A stretch of DNA of 64,000 bases from Sedimentitalea xiamensis (lineage in GTDB: Bacteria > Pseudomonadota > Alphaproteobacteria > Rhodobacterales > Rhodobacteraceae): assembly GCF_030164465.1 (NCBI RefSeq), contig NZ_JASNJE010000005.1, positions 62,001 through 126,000 of the forward strand. Direction: 5' to 3'. Below the pieces are notes generated by a model. That model searched no databases and was not told the DNA's origin. It worked only from the letters and a program-made list of their open reading frames with translations. Positions within the stretch are counted from its first letter, which is position 1. Each line of letters starts with the position of its first letter. Position numbers and translations under genes: made by a program. Below are positions 36,184 to 45,002 of this stretch, piece by piece.

Positions 36184-36873
36184 ATGACCGCCGATCAGCC
36201 TACGGTTCTCATTGTCGAAGACGAACCTTCGCAACGGGAAGTGTTGAGTTACAATCTGGAAGCGGAGGGCTTTCGCGTTTGCCAGGCCGAGAACGGCGAA
36301 GTCGCGATGCTGCTCGTGGACGAAGAAACGCCGGATGTCATCGTGCTGGACTGGATGATGCCCAAACTGAGCGGTATCGAAGTCTGCCGCCGGCTCAAGA
36401 CACGTCCGGCCACGCGCGCCATTCCGGTCATCATGTTGTCCGCCCGGTCCGAGGAAGTCGACAAGGTGCGCGGCCTGGAAACCGGCGCGGACGACTATGT
36501 CATCAAACCCTATTCGGTCGTCGAACTGATGGCGCGTGTGCGGGCGCAGCTGCGGCGTGCGCGCCCGTCCACCGTGGGTGTCCAGCTCGAATTTGAAGAC
36601 ATTGTCCTGGACAGCGAGACGCACAAGGTGACGCGCGCGGGACAAAGCGTCCGGCTCGGGCCGACAGAGTTCCGGCTCCTACGCAATTTGATGGAGAAAC
36701 CGGGACGGGTCTGGAGCCGCGAACAGCTTCTGGATCGGGTCTGGGGGCGCGACATATATGTCGATACGCGTACGGTGGATGTGCATGTGGGACGTCTGCG
36801 CAAGGCCCTGATGCGCAACGGCGGCGACGACCCGGTGCGCACGGTTCGGGGATCGGGCTACGCTCTCGGCTGA
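36184..36873 (+). CDS. phoB: Phosphate-regulon response regulator PhoB
   Basis: 229 residues from ATG 36184 (TAGGAG ends 10 nt upstream; an ATG at 36175 is too close to it). Receiver domain 1-120 has acidic pocket Glu12/Asp13, phospho-acceptor Asp56 in IVLDWMMP and the lysine in VIKPYS. The C-terminal OmpR-type winged helix (about 128-225) includes LGPTEFRLLRNLM, GRVWSREQLLDRVWG and the RTVDVHVGRLRKAL recognition helix. It should bind the Pho box at 30571-30600. Last gene of the Pho cluster. Confidence 0.95.
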   Translation: MTADQPTVLIVEDEPSQREVLSYNLEAEGFRVCQAENGEVAMLLVDEETPDVIVLDWMMPKLSGIEVCRRLKTRPATRAIPVIMLSARSEEVDKVRGLETGADDYVIKPYSVVELMARVRAQLRRARPSTVGVQLEFEDIVLDSETHKVTRAGQSVRLGPTEFRLLRNLMEKPGRVWSREQLLDRVWGRDIYVDTRTVDVHVGRLRKALMRNGGDDPVRTVRGSGYALG

Positions 36874-36993
36874 TCCGTGCGGCGGGGAGTTCGGGCAACT
36901 GAGGTATATGTTGCGGAACGATCGTTTCTGCCTGCGCCGGCTTCGCAGATCGGGTCTTGAGGTTTCTTCAAGCGGTTCCCAGCAAGAACAGGT

Positions 36994-37905
36994 TCAGCGG
37001 GGCAGGGGGTCTTCGGACTGCGCCTGCGTTGCCAGCCAGTCGCGAAAGAACTGCAAGGCGGAATCGCGCGTCTTTTCCTGCGGCCAGATCAGGTAGTAGG
37101 CGCCTTTCGCTTCCGTCGGCGCGTCCTGCAACGCGACCAGCCGGCCCAGGGCGATATCCTGCTCGACCAAGTAGTCGGGCATCAGGGCGACGCCAAGACC
37201 ATGCAAGGCGGCTTGTGTGATGGTTGAAAACTGATCGTACATCGTGCCCGGCAACGAACCGGATTGCGGCAGGCCATTTGCATTGAACCAGTCTTGCCAC
37301 GCGCGCGGACGGGTCTGGATATGCAAAAGGGGCATGGACAGAACGTCGTCAGGTTCAACCCGATCCTTGCCGCGCAGCAAGGCGGGCGCGCACACCGGCA
37401 GCAGGTTTTCGTGGCGCAGGAAAAGGCTTTCGGTTCCCGGCCAGTTCGTATCGCCGAAATGAAGTGCAGCGTCAAAGGGTTCCGAGGCAAAGCTGAACGG
37501 GTGCAGTCGCGTCGACATGTTTACGGTCACGTTCGGATGCAGGCGCGCGAATTCCGGCAAGCGCGGCACCAGCCAGCGCATTCCGAAGGTCGGCAGAATG
37601 GCAAGATTGAGGGTTCCGCCCAACGGGGCCACCTGGACGCGCAACGACGCCTGGGCGATCTGGTTGAGCGCCTGACGGATGTCCGCCGCGTATTTCTGCG
37701 CCGCCGGGCTGAGGATCAGACGGTTGCGTTCCCGGTGGATCAACCCGGTTCCGATCTGTTGTTCAAGTGTTTGCAGCTGACGGCTGATGGCGCTTTGGGT
37801 CAGGTCCAGTTCGGCGGCGACCGCGGACGCGCTGCCGAGCCGGTCCAGGGCTTCGAGCGCGCGCAGGGACGCGATGGACGGAAGGAGGCGGCGCGGCGCG
37901 ATCAT
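36994..37905 (-). CDS. LysR-family transcriptional regulator (probably controls gcdH)
   Basis: 303 residues. Winged helix-turn-helix at about 8-66 (ALEALDRLGSASAVAAELDL then TQSAISRQLQTLEQQIG) and the periplasmic-binding-fold effector domain from about 92 to 295. The segment LNLAILPTFGMRWLVPRLPEF is typical of the GcvA-like LysR branch. It diverges from glutaryl-CoA dehydrogenase with 98 bp between start codons, the standard arrangement for an autoregulating LysR activator and its target; GcdR-type regulation by glutarate or glutaryl-CoA is an inference. Confidence 0.9.
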   Translation of the reverse strand: MIAPRRLLPSIASLRALEALDRLGSASAVAAELDLTQSAISRQLQTLEQQIGTGLIHRERNRLILSPAAQKYAADIRQALNQIAQASLRVQVAPLGGTLNLAILPTFGMRWLVPRLPEFARLHPNVTVNMSTRLHPFSFASEPFDAALHFGDTNWPGTESLFLRHENLLPVCAPALLRGKDRVEPDDVLSMPLLHIQTRPRAWQDWFNANGLPQSGSLPGTMYDQFSTITQAALHGLGVALMPDYLVEQDIALGRLVALQDAPTEAKGAYYLIWPQEKTRDSALQFFRDWLATQAQSEDPLPR

Positions 37906-37931
37906 GTATGATATTTGCTCATATATTCATG
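37903..37931. promoter_or_regulatory. Imperfect inverted repeat overlapping the LysR start
   Basis: CATGTATGATAT (37903-37914), TTGCTC, ATATATTCATG (37921-37931) form an AT-rich imperfect dyad with an ATAT-N6-ATAT core, in the divergent region and overlapping the regulator's ATG. This suits a LysR autoregulation site. Confidence 0.4.
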
Positions 37932-38003
37932 TGAAAGTCTCGCTGTTTTTGGCAGGGCATCCGTCGTAAAGTCCCGTAAACCCACCCTGGTCAGGAGTTC
38001 GTC

Positions 38004-39230
38004 ATGAATGTCGCCGCCAAACCCGCCCTGAAAGCCAAAGACTCCCCTGATCTCGGGTCATTCGACTGGGCAGATCCCTTTCGGCTCGAGGATCAGTTGT
38101 CTGAAGACGAACGCATGATTGCCGCCAGCGCACGGGCCTATGCGCAGGAAAAACTGCAACCGCGCGTGACTGCGGCCTATGCCTCCGAAGATACCGATCC
38201 GTCGATTTTCCGGGAAATGGGAGAGATGGGTCTGCTGGGCGTGACCGTTCCCGAAGAATACGGCGGGCTTGGGTCGGGTTATGTCAGCTATGGGCTTGTG
38301 GCCCGCGAAGTGGAACGCGTGGACAGCGGATACAGGTCGATGATGTCGGTCCAGAGTTCCCTTGTCATGTATCCGATCTATGCATACGGCAGCGCGGAGC
38401 AGCGCCGGAAGTATCTGCCGAAACTCGCCAGCGGTGAATTCATCGGTTGCTTCGGCCTGACGGAGCCCGATGCGGGCAGCGACCCCGCCGGGATGAAAAC
38501 CCGCGCGACAAAGACCGCCAATGGCTATCGACTGAACGGATCCAAGATGTGGATCTCGAACGCGCCGATCGCCGACGTTTTCGTCGTCTGGGCCAAGTCC
38601 GAAGAACATGGCGGCAAGATCCGGGGATTTGTCCTCGAAAAGGGCATGAAAGGGCTGAGCGCGCCGAAGGTTCAGAACAAGATGAGCCTGCGCGCCAGCA
38701 TCACCGGCGAGATCGTTCTGGACAATGTCGATGTCGGCGAAGACGCGCTGCTGCCGAATGTCCAGGGACTGAAGGGGCCGTTCGGCTGCCTGAACCGGGC
38801 GCGCTACGGCATCAGCTGGGGGGCGATGGGGGCTGCAGAAACCTGCTGGCACGCGGCGCGGCAATACGGTCTGGACCGCCATCAGTTCAACCGCCCGCTG
38901 GCCCAGACGCAGTTGTTTCAAAGGAAGCTGGCCGACATGCAGACGGAAATCGCGCTCGGTCTGCAAGCCAGCCTTCGGGTCGGCCGGCTGATGGACGACG
39001 CCAATGCCGCGCCGGAAATGATCTCGATCGTCAAGCGCAACAATTGCGGCAAGGCGCTCGATATCGCCCGCATGGCCAGAGACATGCATGGCGGCAACGG
39101 TATCAGCCTGGAATTTCAAGTCATAAGGCACATGATGAACCTGGAAACGGTCAATACCTACGAGGGAACGCATGACGTGCATGCGCTCATCCTCGGGCGG
39201 GCGCAAACCGGGCTTCAGGCGTTCTTCTGA
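38004..39230 (+). CDS. gcdH: Glutaryl-CoA dehydrogenase
   Basis: 408 residues, FAD-dependent acyl-CoA dehydrogenase that oxidises and decarboxylates glutaryl-CoA to crotonyl-CoA in lysine, hydroxylysine and tryptophan breakdown. GcdH-specific segments: [17 protein letters not shown] at the N terminus, [43 protein letters not shown] (flavin/substrate), and [20 protein letters not shown] with catalytic Glu387. AGGAG lies 8 nt before the ATG. Divergent from a LysR gene and apparently monocistronic, followed by a weak hairpin. Confidence 0.95.
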   Translation: MNVAAKPALKAKDSPDLGSFDWADPFRLEDQLSEDERMIAASARAYAQEKLQPRVTAAYASEDTDPSIFREMGEMGLLGVTVPEEYGGLGSGYVSYGLVAREVERVDSGYRSMMSVQSSLVMYPIYAYGSAEQRRKYLPKLASGEFIGCFGLTEPDAGSDPAGMKTRATKTANGYRLNGSKMWISNAPIADVFVVWAKSEEHGGKIRGFVLEKGMKGLSAPKVQNKMSLRASITGEIVLDNVDVGEDALLPNVQGLKGPFGCLNRARYGISWGAMGAAETCWHAARQYGLDRHQFNRPLAQTQLFQRKLADMQTEIALGLQASLRVGRLMDDANAAPEMISIVKRNNCGKALDIARMARDMHGGNGISLEFQVIRHMMNLETVNTYEGTHDVHALILGRAQTGLQAFF

Positions 39231-39252
39231 TCCGTTTCGACCCGACGCTGCC

Positions 39253-39278
39253 AAGGCATCCGCCACCGCGGTTGCCTT
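39253..39278 (+). terminator. Weak stem-loop after gcdH
   Basis: AAGGCATCC (39253-39261) and GGTTGCCTT (39270-39278) pair at eight of nine positions around an 8-nt loop, 22 bases after the stop. Only TTT follows. Confidence 0.4.
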
Positions 39279-39377
39279 TCGTGGCCGGTATTCGGTCGGG
39301 AAAAGATGACAAGACAGGCATTCGCGGACAATCGTTCCGTTCCGCCGCCACAACGGTCTTCACATCCACGGCACAAG

Positions 39378-39401
39378 TCATATATAAAATTTCATATATG
39401 A
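39378..39401. promoter_or_regulatory. AT-rich inverted repeat upstream of the DUF442 gene
   Basis: TCATATAT (39378-39385) and ATATATGA (39394-39401) are exact inverted copies with an 8-base spacer; TCATATATGA (39392-39401) is itself a palindrome. It is 22 bases before the GTG start. An AT-rich dyad here fits an ArsR-type BigR/SqrR-like repressor, which commonly controls DUF442 genes; no such regulator is in the window. Confidence 0.5.
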
Positions 39402-39423
39402 AGATCGATATGGAGATCAGGCC

Positions 39424-39765
39424 GTGGACCTTTCGAAATTAACGCAAGACATATCCGTCACGGGGCAGTTGACTCCAAAAGACATGGCCCTGGTCAAGTC
39501 CCTGGGGTTCGCAAGCGTCATCTGCAACCGGCCGGACGGTGAATCCGCCGATCAGCCCCTTTTTGAGTCCATTTCTTCAGCGGGTGCCTTGTTGGACCTG
39601 GAAACGCATTATCTCCCGATTTCTTCGGGATCGCAGGTTCCGGAGCAGGTCCACGCGCTCAAGGAATTGTGGCCTGAATTACCAAAACCCGTTCTCTTTT
39701 ACTGCCGGTCCGGCGCTCGCAGCGCGGCGCTTGTCGACGCGGCATTGACCACTGGCCTGGTCTGA
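39424..39765 (+). CDS. DUF442 / rhodanese-like phosphatase-fold protein
   Basis: 113 residues with a GTG start supported by GGAG at 39412-39415. The sequence follows the DUF442 (Blh N-terminal) pattern: ISVTGQLTPKDMALVKSLGF, VICNRPDGE and the active loop FYCRSGARSA, where Cys94 heads a six-residue rhodanese loop (CRSGAR). In Blh-type proteins this domain is a sulfurtransferase working with a persulfide dioxygenase in sulfide detoxification; here it stands alone without the ETHE1-like domain. A SulP permease gene starts 33 bp downstream, suggesting cotranscription and a sulfur role. Confidence 0.85.
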   Translation: MDLSKLTQDISVTGQLTPKDMALVKSLGFASVICNRPDGESADQPLFESISSAGALLDLETHYLPISSGSQVPEQVHALKELWPELPKPVLFYCRSGARSAALVDAALTTGLV

Positions 39766-39797
39766 CTTTTCGAAAACCGGAACGAGGAAAAATCGCG

Positions 39798-41534
39798 ATG
39801 CCATGGCGAAGCTTTCTGCCGATCCTGGACTGGGGCAGGGCCTACGACCGCTCCCAATTGTCAGGGGACATGACGGCCGCGGTGATCGTGACGATCATGC
39901 TGATTCCGCAGTCTCTCGCCTATGCCTTGCTGGCGGGATTGCCGGCTGAAACCGGGCTTTATGCATCGATCCTGCCGCTGGTCGCCTACGCCCTGTTTGG
40001 AACCAGCCGCGTTCTGGCGGTCGGCCCGGTGGCGGTCGTGTCGCTGATGACGGCGTCGGCGCTGGCGCCGCTGGGGCTGGATACCCTGACGGATTACGTG
40101 GCGGCGGCTGCGGTGCTCGCCCTGTTGTCCGGTCTCATCCTGTTGCTCATGGGGGCGCTGCGGCTGGGAATAGTGGCGAATTTTCTGAGCCACCCGGTGA
40201 TCGCCGGTTTCATCACCGCGTCGGGCCTGCTCATCGCGGTGAGCCAGGTGAAGCATATTCTGGGCGTTTCCGCGCAGGGGCACAGCCTTCCGGAACTGCT
40301 TCGGTCGCTGTGGCAGGCGCTACCGGCCGCCAATATCCCGACGACCCTGATCGGAATCACGGTTCTTGGTTTCCTCCTGTGGGTTCGCAAGGGCATGGCG
40401 CGCGCATTGGTGGCTCTGGGCGTAGGTCCCGGCCTTGCAGGGACATTGGTGCGGGCAGGGCCGGTTCTGGCCGTCATCGGAACGACTCTCGCCACTTGGG
40501 GGTTGGCCTTGCCAGGGGCAGGGGTGGCGGTCGTGGGAGAGGTGCCGATGGGCTTCCCGCCGCTGGGCATGCCGGATCTCGACATGGCGCTCATCACCGC
40601 CTTGCTGGGACCGGCCGTCCTGATTTCCATCATCGGCTACGTGGAAAGTGTGTCTGTCGCGCAAACTCTTGCAGCAAAGCAGAAACAGCGCATCGAGCCG
40701 AACCAGGAACTGATCGCTCTTGGCGTTTCCAACATCTCATCGGGATTGTCAGGCGGCTACCCGGTGACGGGCGGATTTGCCCGGTCCGTGGTCAATTTCG
40801 ACGCCGGGGCGCGCACGCCGGCGGCAGGCGCCTTCACGGCGATCGGGCTTTTGATCGCCGCCATGTTCCTGACGCCGCTGCTGTATTTTCTGCCGATCGC
40901 AACCCTGGCGGCCACGATCATCGTGGCGGTCCTGTCGCTGGTCGATCTGTCCATTTTACAGCGGAGCTGGTCTTATTCCAAAGCCGATTTCGCTGCCGTT
41001 CTGGGCACAATCGGACTGACCCTGGTCGCGGGCGTTGAGATCGGCGTTGCCAGCGGAGTGGCGATCTCCCTGGTTCTGTTCGTCTGGAAAACCTCTCGGC
41101 CACATGTCGCCGAAGTCGGCCGCGTCCCCGGAAGCCAGCATTTCCGCAACATTCACCGCCATGACGTCATCACCGATCCGCGGGTGCTGACTCTACGGAT
41201 CGACGAGAGCCTCTATTTTGCGAATGCCCGCCGGATGGAGGACGTCATTCTCGCGCGCGTTCACGGCGATCCGAACCTGAAGCACGTGATCCTGATGTTC
41301 TCTGCGGTGAACGAAGTCGACCTCAGCGCGCTCGAGTCGCTGGAAGCGATCAACCGCCGGCTTGGGGATATGGGGCTAACGCTGCACTTGTCGGAAGTCA
41401 AAGGGCCGGTGATGGACCGGCTGCTTTGCAGTCACTTTCTGGAGGAACTGACCGGACAGGTGTTTCTGTCACAATACGAAGCATTTGATCGGCTGGCCGA
41501 GGAAGACACAACCCGGACGTCCGCAGCGTCGTAG
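39798..41534 (+). CDS. SulP-family anion permease with STAS domain
   Basis: 578 residues. The membrane domain (about 20-420) has SulP signatures: ILMLIPQSLAYALLAGLPAE (in the form VTIMLIPQSLAYALL), GLYASILPLVAYALFG and VLAVGPVAVVSLMTA, then ANQE-like EPNQELIALGVSNISSGL and GGYPVTGGFARSVVN. A cytosolic STAS domain follows (about 455-565, HVILMFSAVNEVDLSALESL). Family members exchange or symport sulfate, bicarbonate or other anions. Its position after a DUF442 rhodanese-like gene favours sulfate or another sulfur oxyanion, perhaps export of detoxification product; direction cannot be read from sequence. Confidence 0.9.
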   Translation: MPWRSFLPILDWGRAYDRSQLSGDMTAAVIVTIMLIPQSLAYALLAGLPAETGLYASILPLVAYALFGTSRVLAVGPVAVVSLMTASALAPLGLDTLTDYVAAAAVLALLSGLILLLMGALRLGIVANFLSHPVIAGFITASGLLIAVSQVKHILGVSAQGHSLPELLRSLWQALPAANIPTTLIGITVLGFLLWVRKGMARALVALGVGPGLAGTLVRAGPVLAVIGTTLATWGLALPGAGVAVVGEVPMGFPPLGMPDLDMALITALLGPAVLISIIGYVESVSVAQTLAAKQKQRIEPNQELIALGVSNISSGLSGGYPVTGGFARSVVNFDAGARTPAAGAFTAIGLLIAAMFLTPLLYFLPIATLAATIIVAVLSLVDLSILQRSWSYSKADFAAVLGTIGLTLVAGVEIGVASGVAISLVLFVWKTSRPHVAEVGRVPGSQHFRNIHRHDVITDPRVLTLRIDESLYFANARRMEDVILARVHGDPNLKHVILMFSAVNEVDLSALESLEAINRRLGDMGLTLHLSEVKGPVMDRLLCSHFLEELTGQVFLSQYEAFDRLAEEDTTRTSAAS

Positions 41535-41582
41535 CCTGATACGTGCGGATACCCAGAGCATATGTCGTGGAATCGCATAATC

Positions 41583-41603
41583 GGTATTATGTAAAATGAT
41601 ACC
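41583..41603. promoter_or_regulatory. Imperfect palindrome upstream of the acyl-CoA synthetase operon
   Basis: GGTATTAT (41583-41590), GTAAA, ATGATACC (41596-41603): seven of eight positions pair, the eighth is G-U type. It lies about 200 bases before the synthetase in an AT-rich stretch and may be an operator for a TetR- or IclR-type regulator. Confidence 0.4.
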
Positions 41604-41773
41604 CATTGGAGTACCGGTTTTCGGATCGAGACAGTATCGCATTGCGAAACATAGTTCCGACAAGCGGTATTGGCACTCCTGAAATTCCAGTCTAACATTT
41701 CGCGGAGGAAGAGTCGCGGCAAGCCTCGGACCAACCGGGTTCGGTGCAATCGCGGATCAAGGGAGGTATTGGA

Positions 41774-41815
41774 ATGCGCATTCTGCGCCAGATACGGGCA
41801 TGGTCGATATGGTGA
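41774..41815 (+). other. 13-codon leader ORF overlapping the synthetase start
   Basis: GGGAGG (41761-41766) is a near-perfect ribosome site 7 nt before ATG 41774. That ATG opens a frame of 13 codons (MRILRQIRAWSIW) ending at TGA 41813-41815, overlapping the synthetase start codons at 41800 and 41809 in another frame. It could couple translation or mark a start-region sequence error. Confidence 0.35.
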
Positions 41816-43533
41816 CGGCCGTGCCCCCGATGACGCCCGAAGCCGCCGTTCAACACGTGACTACAACGAACCCTTTGTTCGAACTGACAACCGCGACCAT
41901 TCGCGGAACGCAATTCAGGGTCTTCAAGAACATTCCACCGCATGCGCGCGCCCTGCTGCACGCCAGCCGTGCGGCCCAGGCTGACGGCGCCGCCGATTAC
42001 CTGGTGTTTCAGGACGACAGATGGACCTTCGATGAATTCACCAATGAAGTGCACCGCATGGCGCATGTTCTGGAACGCGACTTCGCTGTCACCAAAGGCA
42101 TTCCTGTCGCAATCGCGATGCGCAACTATCCGGAACTGCTGATCCTTGTCTTGGCGATTGCATCAATCGGAGCCGTCACGGTGTTCGTGAATGCATGGTG
42201 GACGACCGAAGAGCTCGATTATGCGCTGCGGGACAGCGACGCAAGACTGGTCTTTGCGGACAAGGACCGAGTGGAACGGATCCAACCTTTGGTCGCGGAT
42301 CTCGGGCTGACGCTCGTCGGCGTTCGGGATGGCGAAGGATTGGCGGGGAAATCCTATTCCGACCTTCTCGCCGCTTGCGCCGACACGACGGCTCCCGATG
42401 TCGAAATCGACACCGATGACGATTTCGCCGTGATGTATTCGTCGGGAACCACCGGTCATCCCAAAGGGGTCGTGCAAACCCATCGCGGCGCGATGAATGC
42501 CGTATTCACATGGTTGATGCAGGCCGTGATGGCGCCCCTGGTCAATCCGCCGGAGGACGACGCGCCCCCGGCCCCGCGCCCGTCCGTGCTGATCGTGACG
42601 CCGTTGTTCCATGTGACCGCAACGCATCCGATGTTTCTTCTGAGCATGCCCGCCGGTGCCAAGCTGGCCCTGATGTACAAATGGGATGCGACTGAGGCCG
42701 TGCGGATCGTGGAAAAGGAAAAAATCACCCGGTTTCTTGGAGTTCCGACACAATCCGCTGAACTGTTGCAGGCATCTGAGGCGTTGGGTTTCTCGTTGGA
42801 GACGCTGGATTATATCGGATCCGGCGGCGCCAAGAGACCGGCGGCACAAGTTGAGGATCTCGCACGGAAATTTCCCAATGCCGACATTGCGACCGGCTGG
42901 GGAATGACCGAAACCAACGCTGTCGGGATCGGCATGGCGGGGCCTGACTACGTCGCGCGCCCCGGCAGTGCCGGGCGTCTGCATCCCCCGGTGCAGGATC
43001 TAAAGTTTCTGGATGAGAATGGCCACGAAGTCCCGACCGGCGAGATCGGCGAAATCACTGTAAAAAGCCCCTGCAACATGCGGTGCTATTTGAATAAACC
43101 CGAAGCAACGGCCGAGGTCCTGCGGGATGGTTGGCTGCGGACCGGCGACATGGGATTCATCGATTCCGACGGCTATGTGACCATTTCGGATCGCAAGAAG
43201 AACATCATCATTCGCGGTGGCGAAAACATTTCCTGCCTTGACGTGGAAGGCGCCTTGCATCGCCATCCTGCGGTCGCCGAGGCCTGCGCCTTTTCGCTTC
43301 CACATGATCGCCTGGGTGAAACGGTCGGGGCCTGCGTTCAAACGCGCCCGGGGCAGTCGACATCGCAGGAGGAACTGAACGCGTTTCTCGCGGATCACAT
43401 TGCGCGGTTCAAGATTCCCGAACGCATCTGGATCCAGGCGTCTCCCCTGCCCCGCGGCGCGACGGACAAGACCGATCGACGTGCGCTGCGCGCACAGTGC
43501 CTTGAATCCATCGCTGAGACGGGCGCGGTATGA
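41800..43533 (+). CDS. Acyl-CoA synthetase (AMP-forming)
   Basis: 577 residues. Activates a carboxylic acid to its CoA thioester through an acyl-adenylate. P-loop-like motif YSSGTTGHPKGVVQTH at about 213-228, adenylate motif GWGMTETNAVG near 365, DGWLRTGDMG near 445 and ISDRKKNIIIRGGENIS near 463. The C-terminal Lys region is PRGATDKTDRRAL, with Lys in TDKTDRR instead of the common GKxxK form. The exact start is unclear: 41800 and 41809 both lack good ribosome sites, while the best one serves a short out-of-frame ORF. First gene of a plus-strand unit with the ACAD10/11-like dehydrogenase and two SDRs. Confidence 0.88.
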   Translation: MVDMVTAVPPMTPEAAVQHVTTTNPLFELTTATIRGTQFRVFKNIPPHARALLHASRAAQADGAADYLVFQDDRWTFDEFTNEVHRMAHVLERDFAVTKGIPVAIAMRNYPELLILVLAIASIGAVTVFVNAWWTTEELDYALRDSDARLVFADKDRVERIQPLVADLGLTLVGVRDGEGLAGKSYSDLLAACADTTAPDVEIDTDDDFAVMYSSGTTGHPKGVVQTHRGAMNAVFTWLMQAVMAPLVNPPEDDAPPAPRPSVLIVTPLFHVTATHPMFLLSMPAGAKLALMYKWDATEAVRIVEKEKITRFLGVPTQSAELLQASEALGFSLETLDYIGSGGAKRPAAQVEDLARKFPNADIATGWGMTETNAVGIGMAGPDYVARPGSAGRLHPPVQDLKFLDENGHEVPTGEIGEITVKSPCNMRCYLNKPEATAEVLRDGWLRTGDMGFIDSDGYVTISDRKKNIIIRGGENISCLDVEGALHRHPAVAEACAFSLPHDRLGETVGACVQTRPGQSTSQEELNAFLADHIARFKIPERIWIQASPLPRGATDKTDRRALRAQCLESIAETGAV

Positions 43534-43689
43534 TCGCACCGGCACGGTTTTCAGGCTTGGCCCCCCCCGGACCGGCGGAGCCCGAGGGAAAACAGGCGCG
43601 AGGCCGGAGCGCGGACAAGCGACACCCCGGAAAACTCCATAACATCAACTTAGACAGACAAGCCATTGCAAAGGCGGAAGGAAGATCAT

Positions 43690-45000
43690 ATGTCCATCGC
43701 AAATCACCCCCCGGAAATGAACAATCTGACGATGTCCGATGGCGCTCGGCCGCTTCTGGACGCGGTCATCAAGCATATCGCCGAGAATGTCGATCCGATC
43801 ACTGAAGAGTTCTACCGCCTGGGCGAAGGCCGCGCCGACCGCTGGTCCTATGCGCCGGGCCAACTTGAACTTCTGGAAACCGCGAAGAAAAAAGCGCGGG
43901 CCAATGGACTCTGGAACTTTTTCCTGCCGAACGCGGAAACTGGCGAAGGTCTGTCCAACCTCGATTACGCCTATATCGCCGCCGAGCTTGGCAAGAATCC
44001 CCTAGCCTCCGAAACGCTCAACTGTTCTGCGCCGGACACGGGTAACATGGAAGTTCTGGAACGGGTCGGCACCCCGGAACAGAAAGAAAAATGGCTGAAA
44101 CCTCTGCTTGCCGGCGAAATCCGGTCCGCCTATGCGATGACGGAACCCAACGTCGCCAGTTCCGATGCCAAGAACATCTCGACCAGCGCTGTGCTGGATG
44201 GTGACGAATGGGTCATCAACGGCGAAAAATTCTATATCTCCGGCGCCGGCGACCCCCGTTGCAAGATTATGATTACAATGGTGAAAACCTCTCCAGAGGC
44301 GGAAACCTTCAAGCAGCAGTCGCAGATACTGGTGCCGATCGATACCCCCGGCGTCACCATCGTGGGGCCGATGCATGTCTTCGGCCATGACGACGCCCCC
44401 CACGGCCACATGCACATCAAGTTCGAAAACGTCCGGGTGCCAAAGGAAAACATCCTGATGGGCGAAGGCCGCGGGTTCGAGATCAGCCAGTTGCGGCTGG
44501 GGCCCGGCCGCATCCATCACTGCATGCGTTCCATCGGCGCTGCGGACCGGGCACTGGACATGATGCTGGACCGGGCGATCAACCGTCAGGCGTTCGGCAA
44601 GCGCATCGTCGATCTCGGCAAGAACATGGAAACCATTTCCCGCGCCCGTATCGACATCGAGGCGATGCGGATGATGGTGCTGAAAGCCGCGCGGGCAATG
44701 GATGTGCTGGGCAACAAGGAGGCGCGGATCTGGGTCTCCGCCGTCAAGGCGATGGTGCCGGAACGGGTGTGTCAGATCATCGATCAATCCATGCAGGTGC
44801 ATGGTGCCGCGGGGATCTCGCAGTGGTTCCCGCTCGCTGAAATGTATACCGGTCAGCGGACCTTGCGGTTTGCGGACGGTCCGGACGAAGTGCATCACCA
44901 TGTCGTCGCCCGCGCCGAAGTGCAGAGTTTCCAAAACTCCAATGACCGCCGGTCGTCCCATGGCGGCGTCGCGCGCGGCAAGATGTTCGAGGGGCCGTAA
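43690..45000 (+). CDS. Acyl-CoA dehydrogenase, ACAD10/ACAD11-type
   Basis: 436 residues from ATG 43690 (GGAAGGAAG upstream). FAD-dependent. The C-terminal half closely follows the ACAD10/11 branch: VRVPKENILMGEGRGFEISQ, RLGPGRIHHCMRSIGAADRAL, VHGAAGISQWFPLAEMYTG and RTLRFADGPDEVH with the expected catalytic Glu in GPDEVH. AMTEPNVASSDAKNI is the flavin-binding TEP region. In mammals and in the Pseudomonas lva pathway, such enzymes work with a kinase to turn 4-phosphohydroxyacyl-CoA into enoyl-CoA. A matching kinase gene is at 59780-60808. It overlaps nothing, but the next SDR starts 2 bp after its stop. Confidence 0.9.
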   Translation: MSIANHPPEMNNLTMSDGARPLLDAVIKHIAENVDPITEEFYRLGEGRADRWSYAPGQLELLETAKKKARANGLWNFFLPNAETGEGLSNLDYAYIAAELGKNPLASETLNCSAPDTGNMEVLERVGTPEQKEKWLKPLLAGEIRSAYAMTEPNVASSDAKNISTSAVLDGDEWVINGEKFYISGAGDPRCKIMITMVKTSPEAETFKQQSQILVPIDTPGVTIVGPMHVFGHDDAPHGHMHIKFENVRVPKENILMGEGRGFEISQLRLGPGRIHHCMRSIGAADRALDMMLDRAINRQAFGKRIVDLGKNMETISRARIDIEAMRMMVLKAARAMDVLGNKEARIWVSAVKAMVPERVCQIIDQSMQVHGAAGISQWFPLAEMYTGQRTLRFADGPDEVHHHVVARAEVQSFQNSNDRRSSHGGVARGKMFEGP

Positions 45001-45002
45001 AC

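Noticed and set aside
43561-43568. Run of eight C residues as a possible frameshift site
   Set aside because: It lies between the synthetase stop and the dehydrogenase start, outside any gene, so no protein is affected.
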